Shown: piece by piece, positions 26,030 to 33,416 of the stretch
How the letters are laid out: each line of letters opens with the position of its first letter
Numbering within the stretch: the stretch's first letter is position 1
Assembly: GCA_022511145.1 (NCBI GenBank)
Contig: JAFLSC010000016.1
Coordinates: 1 to 42,575 of the forward strand
Source: Helicobacter sp.
GTDB taxonomy: Bacteria > Campylobacterota > Campylobacteria > Campylobacterales > Helicobacteraceae
DNA length: 42,575 bases
Direction of reading: 5' to 3'
Notes under the pieces: model-generated
Told to the model about the DNA's origin: nothing
What the model saw: only the letters and a program-made list of their open reading frames with translations
Database searches by the model: none
Made by a program: the position numbers and the translations under genes

Positions 26030-26132
26030 AAACTCCCCGTTAATTAAATGTGTAATTTTACTTTGATTTACCCTAAAGCTCTCTTATTTTTGGTTTTTAA
26101 GAGGGTAAATAAAGCTAAAACTACCGCTAATT

Positions 26133-27476
26133 TCACATCCAATCTAAAATCTTGGTAACCTCTTGCACTTCAAAACATTTGATACCCGTTTGTTTGCTTG
26201 GCTTTTTGGGTAAAATAGCCTTTTGTATGCCTAAATTTAGAGCTTCATTAAGCCTTTGGTCGATATTAGAAACCTCACGAATATCACCCACTAAGCTTAC
26301 CTCCCCGATAAACACGCTATTGTTCGATAAAGTGCGATTGCGAAAGCTTGAGAGAATCGCTGCTACAATGGCTAAATCCGCAGCAGTTTCTAGGATTTTG
26401 ATACCTCCAGTAATGTTAATAAACACATCATAGCGGTTAAGCGGGATTTCTAACTTTCTCTCTAAGAGGGCTAAAATCATATTCAAGCGATTAGAATCAA
26501 AGCCTGTGCTAGAGCGTTTTGGAGCACCATAAGCACAATCACTCACTAATGCTTGCACTTCTAAAACTAATGCTCGACTCCCCTCTAAAATAACACTTAA
26601 AGCACTCCCGGGCGAAGCGGTTTTTTGCTGAAAAAAGAATTTGGAAGCTTCTTTTGCTCCGATAAGTCCTTGAGGTTTCATCTCAAAAATCCCTACTTCG
26701 CTAGTTGTTCCAAAGCGATTTTTAAATCCCCGCAAGAATCGCAATTCTTGACTTGAATCCCCCTCAAAATACAAAACGCAATCCACCATATGTTCAAGGA
26801 TTCTAGGACCTGCTATCGAGCCTTCCTTGGTAATATGCCCGATAATAAAAATTGCAACGCCTGAATTTTTTGCCAAACGCATTAGCTCAAAAGTTACTTC
26901 ACGCACTTGAGAGACGCTACCCGGAGAGGAGCTAATATTCTCACAATAGAGCGTTTGGATACTATCAATCACGAGCATTTCATAAGCTCCTTTGGGTGTG
27001 CCTTCCCTAAAAGCCGCTAAGATAGATTCTAGCTTGATTTCATTAAGCAAAAAAAGATTAGGATTTAATGCCCCTAGCCGCTCGGCTCGCATTTTGATTT
27101 GTGAGCCACTCTCTTCCCCGCTTACATAAAGGACGCGTTTATCATTTTTGGCAAGATTGCTTGAGATTTTAAGTAATAGTGTAGATTTTCCCACACCCGG
27201 ACTGCCCCCTACAAGATACAATCCCCCAAGCACAATCCCACCACCTAGCACAATATCAAGCTCGCTCTCACCAGAGCTAAAGCGGATAAATTCCTCTTGC
27301 TTGATTTCTGTAATAGGGATTGCTTTGATGTTTTCTGTTTGTTTGAGTGATAAAATCTGTTCTTCTTTGAGTTCTAAAAAGCTATCCCAAGCACCGCAAT
27401 TTGCACATCTTCCTAACCATTTTGAGCTTTTTGTTCCACAATGCTGACACTCAAAAATCTGTGTTTTTTTTGCCAT
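26133..27476 (-). CDS. radA: DNA repair protein RadA
   Basis: 447 residues. RadA/Sms is a hexameric helicase that drives branch migration in recombination and repair. The N-terminal zinc finger has Cys10, Cys13, Cys24 and Cys27, the Walker A loop GGSPGVGKST is at residues 90-99, and the RadA-specific KNRFG motif follows in the central domain. The C-terminal Lon-like domain starts around residue 280 (GSALSVILEGSRALVLEVQ, then the LEIPLNRYDVFINITGGI region). It starts one base after the ftsY stop. In this operon ftsY and the lipoprotein gene come first. Confidence 0.97.
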   Translation of the reverse strand: MAKKTQIFECQHCGTKSSKWLGRCANCGAWDSFLELKEEQILSLKQTENIKAIPITEIKQEEFIRFSSGESELDIVLGGGIVLGGLYLVGGSPGVGKSTLLLKISSNLAKNDKRVLYVSGEESGSQIKMRAERLGALNPNLFLLNEIKLESILAAFREGTPKGAYEMLVIDSIQTLYCENISSSPGSVSQVREVTFELMRLAKNSGVAIFIIGHITKEGSIAGPRILEHMVDCVLYFEGDSSQELRFLRGFKNRFGTTSEVGIFEMKPQGLIGAKEASKFFFQQKTASPGSALSVILEGSRALVLEVQALVSDCAYGAPKRSSTGFDSNRLNMILALLERKLEIPLNRYDVFINITGGIKILETAADLAIVAAILSSFRNRTLSNNSVFIGEVSLVGDIREVSNIDQRLNEALNLGIQKAILPKKPSKQTGIKCFEVQEVTKILDWM

Positions 27477-27477
27477 T

Positions 27478-28368
27478 TTATTCTGCTATAAAAATGGAGT
27501 CTAAAAGTGTGCGAATATACTCTTCTTCTTTAAATTCAATCAAGTCTTCCGCACCTTCCCCAACACCGATATAAAGGATAGGGATACGCAAAGAATGAAT
27601 AATGCTAAAGATAGCCCCTCCTTTGCTTGTGCCATCAAGCTTAGTAACAATCACGCCACTAAGAGAGCCAAGCGTTTGGTTAAAGATTTTAGCTTGTTGC
27701 AAACTTGAAGTGCCTTGAGTCCCATCAAGGATTAGGATTTTTCTGTGTGGAGCACCTTTGTAGGCTTTATCGCAAATTCTTGCGATTTTTTCAAGCTCAT
27801 TTTGGAGATTAGTTTGGTTATGGAGGCGTCCGGCTGTATCTAAAATCACACAATCAATTTTTTTTGTTAAAGCCGAAGTAATTGTATCATAGGCAACCGC
27901 TGAAGGGTCGTGTCCTTGTTTGGTTGAAATAACAGGGATTTTAAGCCTCTCACCCCAAAGATTAAGTTGCTCAATAGCCGCAGCTCTAAAAGTATCTCCC
28001 GCTCCTAAAATCACACTTTTACCTTGTTTTTGGTAAATACGAGCAAGTTTGGCAATCGTAGTCGTTTTACCTGCTCCATTAACGCCCACTATCAAATCCA
28101 CACAGGGCTTGGCTTCAATGACTTGAGATTGCACTCTATCATAATAACTTTCTCCTCTAAAAAGCCGTAAAAGTGCGATTTCAAGTTCATTTTTATTGAT
28201 TTCATTACCAAGGGGAGAGAGGATTTTTTCAACCAAATCATAATCCATATCCATAGCAATTAAGATTTCCTCTACTTCCTCTTTAGCCAGTTTTTTTTGG
28301 GCTTTGGGTAGAATCTCTTTAATATTTTGCGTGGTTTTTTTAAGTGTTGCTTTAAGGAGATTGAGCAT
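27478..28368 (-). CDS. ftsY: Signal recognition particle receptor FtsY
   Basis: 296 residues. FtsY docks the signal recognition particle at the inner membrane. This is the compact NG form without the acidic A domain, typical of Campylobacterota. The GTPase motifs are [18 protein letters not shown] (G1), [24 protein letters not shown] (G3) and [10 protein letters not shown] (G4), and the C-terminus has [13 protein letters not shown]. Its ATG overlaps the stop of the upstream lipoprotein gene as TAATG. Secretion, thiol chemistry and repair genes thus share one transcript. Confidence 0.97.
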   Translation of the reverse strand: MLNLLKATLKKTTQNIKEILPKAQKKLAKEEVEEILIAMDMDYDLVEKILSPLGNEINKNELEIALLRLFRGESYYDRVQSQVIEAKPCVDLIVGVNGAGKTTTIAKLARIYQKQGKSVILGAGDTFRAAAIEQLNLWGERLKIPVISTKQGHDPSAVAYDTITSALTKKIDCVILDTAGRLHNQTNLQNELEKIARICDKAYKGAPHRKILILDGTQGTSSLQQAKIFNQTLGSLSGVIVTKLDGTSKGGAIFSIIHSLRIPILYIGVGEGAEDLIEFKEEEYIRTLLDSIFIAE

Positions 28369-29021
28369 TATTTTGCCCTTAGTTTGGTGAGATTGTAGCT
28401 TAAATCAAATTCTAGCATTTCTTCAGGAATCGCTCCTAAATAATGGATAAGATAGTCCCCGTTATTATCATAAAGTGCCATAAGAGGGATTCCCTCAACC
28501 TCTCCTAAAGCCCTAAAGAGTGTTTGACGCTCACTGCCCTCTACCATAGGAAAAGTAATGGCATTTTCCTCAACAAAAATATGAAGAGTTTGAGGGAAGT
28601 TTTCGGTTTTTTCAAGAATATCATCAAGCGGAATCCCAATAAATTTGATTTTATCGCCAAATTGTTTTTGGAGATTATCTAAATGAGGGAGAATTCCTAT
28701 ACAAGGCTCACACCAAGTTGTAAAAAAATACAAAATCTTGATTTCTGATTCCAAAGCAGGGGAAGTAATGATAAAATCTTTTAAAATACTTTCTTGCTCA
28801 TCTTTGGGTTCGATATTTTTGAAATTATCTTTAGGTGCGTCAGGGATTTTTTGGTTAATAATGATTTGGGAATCATCATTAAGCACCATTACAAAATTAT
28901 TTAGGGGCTTTGGTTTTTCCTCTTTGTGTGCAGTTTGTTTATCGTCAGAATCTTTATCCCCACAACCATTGATAAAAAGCCCTATCAAAGCCATTAAAAG
29001 TATGAGCGACTTCATTTTCAT
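28368..29021 (-). CDS. Thioredoxin-fold lipoprotein (TlpA-like)
   Basis: 217 residues. Residues 1-20 form a lipoprotein signal peptide ending in a lipobox before Cys20 (GLFINGC). An Asp/Lys-rich linker follows, and the thioredoxin domain has WCEPC with Cys104 and Cys107, followed by the cis-Pro region near [11 protein letters not shown]. It is likely a periplasm-facing thiol-disulfide reductant of the TlpA/ResA group, for example in cytochrome c maturation; H. pylori HP0377 is a comparable protein, but orthology is not established. AAGGAAG precedes the first ATG. The gene is the first of the operon with ftsY and radA, overlapping ftsY. Confidence 0.85.
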   Translation of the reverse strand: MKMKSLILLMALIGLFINGCGDKDSDDKQTAHKEEKPKPLNNFVMVLNDDSQIIINQKIPDAPKDNFKNIEPKDEQESILKDFIITSPALESEIKILYFFTTWCEPCIGILPHLDNLQKQFGDKIKFIGIPLDDILEKTENFPQTLHIFVEENAITFPMVEGSERQTLFRALGEVEGIPLMALYDNNGDYLIHYLGAIPEEMLEFDLSYNLTKLRAK

Positions 29022-29073
29022 TTTACTTCCTTAAAATTTGACTTTTTGCAATTATAGCGACTTTGACTTAAAA

Positions 29074-30123
29074 TTATTCGCTTTGTTCCCCAAAGAGATG
29101 CTTAAGCGGTGAGCGTGCAAAATCTCCAAAAGGCTTAACCACGCTAAAGGGTAGCTTAAGCTCAATAATCCCATAGCTATAAGGTAATAATTCATAGGGT
29201 TGATAAAGAAAAATAATCCCTTCATTATCCAAAGTCATAGCATCAGAGGGCTTGAAGTTTTCATAAGAGGTAAAATCTTCAATGTCGATATTATGGGCTA
29301 AACGATAGTCTTGAAAGGTTTTCCATAAGATTTTTTTTAGTTCCTCATTGTTTAAATCAAGAAATTTATCAAGATAGACTAATTCCCCCTCTCTTGCAAT
29401 AATAATGCCCCATTCTCCGGGCATTCCGTGAGCACCACCTGTGTAGAGATAACCAAACCGCCGCAAAGATAAAATTTCCTCATCAAAATATTCCACCCTA
29501 TCTTTAGTAATTTCCTCTAAAGGAGAATGTTTCAAGTAAGATTCAAGACTTTCTTGCTTATCACCGCGTTCATAAGCTTCTAAATATTTATCAAAAGATT
29601 TTTTTGCCACTTCCATAAAAGTCGCCTTTCCATTTTCGCAAGTAAAATCTTGCTCATACATTAGATTAAGGAGCATTTGGAGTCTTGAATCATTCGAGCA
29701 GATAAAATTAATCGTAATGGAATTGGTATTTTTAAATTTTTTGGGGTCATATTGATATTGCACCTCTTGATTACGAAGCGAGAATGTCAAAGTAGGTTGC
29801 AGAGCCTCTAGTAAGCTTTCTGTTTGATAGATAACTTTCTCCTTATTGAAAACCATTTCAGGTAAATCTAAGCATTTAATTTTTTTAGAGTCAGTTTGAC
29901 AAGTGTGATTACCTGTTTTATCTTGCAATGTCGCCCTAAGGATTTGGCTTTTGCTAGTTTTTAGAAGCAGTTTTTCTCCCTTAGGATTGAGTGAATAAAT
30001 AAAATAATCTGTCGTTTCAGGATAAGCCTGTGAGTCTTCTTTGGGTGTTGGAGCAATATTTGTTGCCAAAGCAAAAAAGGGATAAAAAAGCAAACACAAG
30101 CAAAAAAACCTTAAAAGTGGCAT
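29074..30123 (-). CDS. Exported DUF3298-type protein
   Basis: 349 residues with an N-terminal signal peptide (LLRFFCLCLLFYPFFALA). Cysteines at about residues 73, 80, 140 and 150 could form disulfides in the periplasm. LRRFGYLYTGGAHGMPGEWGII contains the YTGGAHG motif diagnostic of the DUF4163/DUF3298 (RsiV-like) fold, followed by a segment shared with the family (KFLDLNNEELKKILWKTF). Members include an anti-sigma-factor/lysozyme binder and the C-terminal part of some deacetylases; the role here is unknown. The gene is separated by about 50 bases from the lipoprotein gene. Confidence 0.75.
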   Translation of the reverse strand: MPLLRFFCLCLLFYPFFALATNIAPTPKEDSQAYPETTDYFIYSLNPKGEKLLLKTSKSQILRATLQDKTGNHTCQTDSKKIKCLDLPEMVFNKEKVIYQTESLLEALQPTLTFSLRNQEVQYQYDPKKFKNTNSITINFICSNDSRLQMLLNLMYEQDFTCENGKATFMEVAKKSFDKYLEAYERGDKQESLESYLKHSPLEEITKDRVEYFDEEILSLRRFGYLYTGGAHGMPGEWGIIIAREGELVYLDKFLDLNNEELKKILWKTFQDYRLAHNIDIEDFTSYENFKPSDAMTLDNEGIIFLYQPYELLPYSYGIIELKLPFSVVKPFGDFARSPLKHLFGEQSE

Positions 30124-30194
30124 ATTAATCCCCTAAAGTAAATTTATTTAGAGTATTATTTTAGCATTTTTTTTATTTTTTTTCCTCAAATTCA

Positions 30195-30223
30195 TTGATT
30201 TTTTAAAAAAGCATTGATATAAT
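30195..30223 (+). promoter_or_regulatory. Promoter of the second tRNA array
   Basis: TTGATT at 30195-30200 and TATAAT at 30218-30223 with a 17-base spacer, 22 bases before tRNA-Gly. Confidence 0.75.
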
Positions 30224-30245
30224 TTTCCCTCATTTTTAAAATACT

Positions 30246-30320
30246 GCGGGAGTAGCTCAGTGGTAGAGCATAACCTTGCCAAGGTTGGGGCCGCGGGTTC
30301 GATCCCCGTCTCCCGCTCCA
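30246..30320 (+). tRNA. tRNA-Gly (GCC)
   Basis: Acceptor GCGGGAG pairs with CTCCCGC, CCA is encoded, and the anticodon loop TTGCCAA reads GCC. First of a four-tRNA array on the plus strand. Confidence 0.97.
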
Positions 30321-30363
30321 CTTCAGATTCTAAGCTTTTATAAGTCAAGAAATTGATAATTCT

Positions 30364-30452
30364 GCCCGGGTGGTGAAATTGGTAGACACAAGGGACTTAA
30401 AATCCCTCGGAATTTTTCTTCCGTGCCGGTTCAAGTCCGGCCTCGGGCACCA
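30364..30452 (+). tRNA. tRNA-Leu (TAA)
   Basis: 89 bases with the long variable arm of class II tRNAs. Acceptor GCCCGGG pairs with CTCGGGC (one G-T), CCA is encoded, and the anticodon loop CTTAAAA reads TAA. Confidence 0.97.
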
Positions 30453-30457
30453 CTTAA

Positions 30458-30532
30458 GGCGACATAGCCAAGCGGTAAGGCGTGGGCCTGCAAAGCCTTG
30501 ATTCCCCAGTTCGAATCTGGGTGTCGCCTCCA
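30458..30532 (+). tRNA. tRNA-Cys (GCA)
   Basis: Acceptor GGCGACA pairs with TGTCGCC, CCA is encoded, and the anticodon loop CTGCAAA reads GCA. Confidence 0.97.
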
Positions 30533-30550
30533 TTTTTTAAATAATTTTTA

Positions 30551-30638
30551 CGGGAGATGGCTGAGCGGTCGAAAGCGGCGGTCTTGAAAACCGTTGAGGG
30601 TAACACCTCCGGGGGTTCGAATCCCTCTCTCCCGGCCA
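30551..30638 (+). tRNA. tRNA-Ser (TGA)
   Basis: 88 bases with the long variable arm of class II. Acceptor CGGGAGA pairs with TCTCCCG, CCA is encoded, and the anticodon loop CTTGAAA reads TGA. The acceptor starts with C-G rather than G-C. Confidence 0.96.
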
Positions 30639-30719
30639 CTTAAAACTGCTCGATTTAACAACACTTAAAAAATCCCTACAAAATCCGTCTTGAAACAAAT
30701 AAACTTCATTATTTGGATT

Positions 30720-30878
30720 TATCATTTGTGCAATTTCATCATTGCAAGAGAATGTGTCTTTTTATTTATCATTGCAAGGTGAAGCTAAAGCAATCTTTTG
30801 TTGGATTGCCACAAAAAGATTACCACGAAAAATCTAGCGATTTTTCTTGCAATGACAAAGAATTTCCCATAATGACGA
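30720..30878. repeat. Dispersed palindromic repeat, copy B
   Basis: TCATTGCAAG occurs at 30739-30748 and 30769-30778, and its inverse CTTGCAATGA at 30846-30855, so the last two bound an 87-base element with perfect 10-base terminal inverted repeats. Inside are two hairpins: GCAATC at 30790-30795 with GATTGC at 30804-30809, and GAAAAATC at 30827-30834 with GATTTTTC at 30839-30846 around a TAGC loop. Bases 30736-30778 match copy A at 23113-23154 in the opposite orientation. Short MITE- or REP-like elements of this TCATTGCAA type occur in many bacterial genomes (general knowledge). Confidence 0.65.
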
Positions 30879-30893
30879 GGTAAAGTAAATTTT

Positions 30894-30919
30894 GTCTTGA
30901 AAATAGAAGTTTTCAAGAC
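30894..30919. promoter_or_regulatory. Inverted repeat upstream of the acyl-carrier operon
   Basis: GTCTTGAAAA (30894-30903), a 6-base loop, then TTTTCAAGAC (30910-30919), a perfect 10-base stem. It shares its TTGAAAA/TTTTCAA core with the longer palindrome at 31021-31052, about 100 bases on. It could be a terminator of the tRNA array or an operator. There is no U-run after it. Confidence 0.4.
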
Positions 30920-31020
30920 TTCATTGTATCTATTTTTTCCTTAAATATCGCAAACTCTTTTCATTAAGAACATTTAAACTCTCTTTTAAAAACTCTTATA
31001 AATGCTTTTTTGTGTAAATT

Positions 31021-31052
31021 TTGAGTTTGAAAATTTCTATTTTCAAACTCAA
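31021..31052 (+). promoter_or_regulatory. Perfect 14-bp inverted repeat before the acyl-carrier operon
   Basis: TTGAGTTTGAAAAT at 31021-31034, loop TTCT, and ATTTTCAAACTCAA at 31039-31052: a perfect 14-base stem ending directly before the AAAGGAGC ribosome-binding site of the operon's first gene. A weak -10 (TATAAA at 30997-31002) lies upstream. As RNA it would form a hairpin next to the ribosome-binding site; as DNA it could be an operator. Confidence 0.6.
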
Positions 31053-31064
31053 AAAGGAGCAAAA

Positions 31065-31363
31065 ATGCAAGAAAAAATTGAAGAACTTATTATCAAGCAT
31101 TTATAAGAGAATCTGCGGAGGATTATGATGCTTTGGAGCTAAAAAATACAAATGCACAAACCAAGCTTTACACAGGGCTTGGTGGGGTTTTGGATTCTTT
31201 AGCGCTTGTTTCTTTAGTTTCTGATTTAGAGGAGCTTTTAAGCAAGGAGTTGGGCAAGGAAATTATTTTGGCTGATGAAAAGATGATGAGTGCAAGAAAT
31301 TCACCTTTTAAAGATGTTAAAACTTTAGCAGAATATATAACCAAAGCTTTGGAGAAAGATTAA
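31065..31363 (+). pseudogene. Acyl carrier protein, apparently frameshifted near its 5' end
   Basis: ATG 31065 has AAAGGAGC six bases upstream and reads MQEKIEELIIKHL before a TAA at 31104-31106. The rest of the protein continues in another frame from about 31100 (IRESAEDYDALELKN and on to 31363). One extra T near 31100 would join them into a protein of about 99 residues. TGLGGVLDSLALVSLVSDLEEL contains the phosphopantetheine attachment Ser in DSL, and ADEKMMSARNSPFKDVKTLAEYI resembles specialised Campylobacterota acyl carrier proteins. No good start exists in the downstream frame. The last A of the stop overlaps the SDR start. It is either a true frameshift mutation or a sequencing error, since the neighbours are intact. 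Confidence 0.7.
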
Positions 31364-32073
31364 TGCAAAAAGTCTTTGTCATTACAGGCACAAGAAAGGG
31401 TATTGGCAAATTTTTAAGTGAGTATTATTTAAAGCAGGGTTTTGTAGTGTGTGGTTGCTCGAGAAAAGAAGCAAGTATCAATCACAAAAATTATAGGCAT
31501 TTTGAGCTTGATGTGAGTGATGAAAAAGCTGTTGTGTCAATGATTCGTCAAATCAAAAAAGAGTTTAATCGCATTGATACGCTCATTAATAATGCAGGCA
31601 TTGCGGCGATGAATCATATTCTCACTACGCCAAAATCAAGCGCACAGAGCATTTTTCAAACCAATGTCATCGGCTCGTTTTTGTTTTTAAGAGAGGTTGC
31701 AAAGGTGATGATGAAGCATAAAGACACTAAGAATCTTAATATTGTGAATTTTTCAACCATAGCCACGCCTTTAAGATTAGAGGGTGAAGCTATTTATGCT
31801 GCTTCAAAAGCAGCAATTATCAATCTTACACAAACTTGTGCTAAAGAGCTTGCTCCCTTTAATATAAGAGTCAATGCCATTGCTCCAACACCCATAAAAA
31901 CGGATTTAATCAAAAATATCTCACAAGAGCAAATTGACAAACTTCTTACTAAACAAGCTCTACAAAGACTTGGAGAATTTAAAGATGTAGTCAATGTGAT
32001 TGATTTTTTTATCGATGAGAAAAGCAATTTCATAACAGGACAAACACTTTATCTCGGGGGAGTGTTTGAATGA
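31363..32073 (+). CDS. Short-chain dehydrogenase/reductase (FabG-like)
   Basis: 236 residues. The Rossmann NAD(P) site is TGTRKGIG at 9-16, NNAG at 76-79, and the catalytic Ser131, Tyr145 and Lys149 are all in place (NFSTIATPL, YAASK). The layout suggests reduction of a 3-oxoacyl group on the carrier protein, as in fatty acid or polyketide-like synthesis. It overlaps the acyl carrier protein stop (TAATG) and overlaps the ligase gene (ATGA), so the four genes are translationally coupled. It is 42 residues or so from the general FabG length and lacks any N-terminal extension, so a cytoplasmic enzyme. Confidence 0.85.
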   Translation: MQKVFVITGTRKGIGKFLSEYYLKQGFVVCGCSRKEASINHKNYRHFELDVSDEKAVVSMIRQIKKEFNRIDTLINNAGIAAMNHILTTPKSSAQSIFQTNVIGSFLFLREVAKVMMKHKDTKNLNIVNFSTIATPLRLEGEAIYAASKAAIINLTQTCAKELAPFNIRVNAIAPTPIKTDLIKNISQEQIDKLLTKQALQRLGEFKDVVNVIDFFIDEKSNFITGQTLYLGGVFE

Positions 32074-33416
32074 ATTTTACCCACCCCTTTTTGCAAAAAC
32101 TAAGCTCACATAATCTCCAAGTTAAGGCTTTGATTTATGATGATAAAGAAAGCTCTTATAAGGATTTGCTTTTAAAAACCAAAGAGAAATTAGAGCTTCT
32201 TAAAACAATCCCGCACAATCAAATTTTAGGTATTTTAGGGGATTTTGATATAAATTCCATAGCTTTTTTGCTTGCTTGTATTGAGTGTAAAAGAATTGTT
32301 GGGCTTTTTAGTGATGAAAATGAGCTAACTAGTAAGATAAATGAAGCAAGCATTAGTGTAATTTTTAAAGATAATATCCTCTCTTATGCACAAAATGACG
32401 CCCAAAAAGCCTCATCCACAAATGCACTTTTGCAAGATTTGCAAAATAAGGACAGCTCGGGACTTATTTTATTTTCAAGTGGGAGCACGGGTAAGCCAAA
32501 GGCGATTTTACACAATCTTGATACACTTTTAGAATCTTACCTTGATAAAAAGCCCAAAAAAATGAATATTTTGCTTTTTTTGATGTTCGACCATATTGGT
32601 GGGATTAACACACTCTTTAATTGTCTAAGTATGGGAGCTTGTGGGATAGCCCTTAAGGAGAGAAAAAATGTGGATATTTTGGCTCAAAACATAGAAAAAT
32701 ACAAAATTGCTTTGCTTCCTGCAAGTCCTAGCTTGCTTAATCTTATGCTTCTTGCAAAAGTTTCTTTAAAGTATGACTTAAGCTCTTTAAGGCTCATTAC
32801 TTACGGGACTGAAAAAATGCCTGATATTTTGCTTGAAAAGCTAAAAGCCGGATTTAAGGGTGTGAGATTTCATCAAACCTTTGGCACAAGCGAGATAGGA
32901 ATCACTCAAACCAAAACACACAAAAACTATATAAAACTTGAAAATATAGATTACAAGATTGTAAATAACGAGCTATATTTGAGAAGTAAAACGCAAAGCT
33001 TAGGTTATTTGAATGCTTCAAATGAGGCTTTTAGAGATGATGGCTATTTTGCCACAGGTGATTTGGTTGAACTTATAAATATTGATGGCGAGGAATACCT
33101 TAAAATCATAGGTAGAAATAAGGAGCTCATTAATGTCGGTGGTGAAAAAGTGCTACCTAGTGAGGTTGAGGGGGTATTATTAGGGTTTGAATCTATTGTA
33201 GATTGTTTAGTTTTTGGCATTGCAAATCCTCTTACAGGGCAAAGTGTAGGAGTAAAAGTTGTCTTAAAAGAAGGGATAAATTTAAGTGCTTTGGAGCTTA
33301 AAAAACAAATCAAGGCTTTTTGCAAAGATAAACTTGCTGCTTATAAAATCCCAACCAAAGTGGAAATAGTAGAAAAGCTAGAAATTAGCACAAGATTTAA
33401 AAAGGTGAGAAAATGA
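32070..33416 (+). CDS. AMP-forming acyl/amino-acid activating ligase (ANL family)
   Basis: 448 residues, compact for the family. The P-loop-like A3 motif GLILFSSGSTGKPKA is at residues 131-145, A5 is FHQTFGTSEIG, A7 is GYFATGDLVEL, A8 is IIGRNKELINVGGEKVLPSEVE, and the C-terminal lysine region is present as DKLAAYKIPTKVEIVEKLEISTRFKKVRK. These enzymes adenylate a carboxylic or amino acid and load it on phosphopantetheine, here presumably on the acyl carrier protein encoded two genes upstream. It overlaps both neighbours by four bases. C. jejuni has comparable ACP/ligase genes in its flagellar glycosylation region (recalled from family knowledge). Confidence 0.88.
   Translation: MNFTHPFLQKLSSHNLQVKALIYDDKESSYKDLLLKTKEKLELLKTIPHNQILGILGDFDINSIAFLLACIECKRIVGLFSDENELTSKINEASISVIFKDNILSYAQNDAQKASSTNALLQDLQNKDSSGLILFSSGSTGKPKAILHNLDTLLESYLDKKPKKMNILLFLMFDHIGGINTLFNCLSMGACGIALKERKNVDILAQNIEKYKIALLPASPSLLNLMLLAKVSLKYDLSSLRLITYGTEKMPDILLEKLKAGFKGVRFHQTFGTSEIGITQTKTHKNYIKLENIDYKIVNNELYLRSKTQSLGYLNASNEAFRDDGYFATGDLVELINIDGEEYLKIIGRNKELINVGGEKVLPSEVEGVLLGFESIVDCLVFGIANPLTGQSVGVKVVLKEGINLSALELKKQIKAFCKDKLAAYKIPTKVEIVEKLEISTRFKKVRK

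Noticed and set aside
30148..30725. Four overlapping minus-strand open frames of about 60 residues
   Set aside because: They lie antisense to the Gly-Leu-Cys-Ser tRNA array. The frames are open because of tRNA base composition, and the encoded sequences look like typical translated-tRNA artefacts.
31133..31363. TTG at 31133 as the true start of the acyl carrier protein
   Set aside because: GGAG is about 12 bases away and the first helix would be missing. The ATG at 31065 with AAAGGAGC gives the expected N-terminal helix if the frameshift is allowed.
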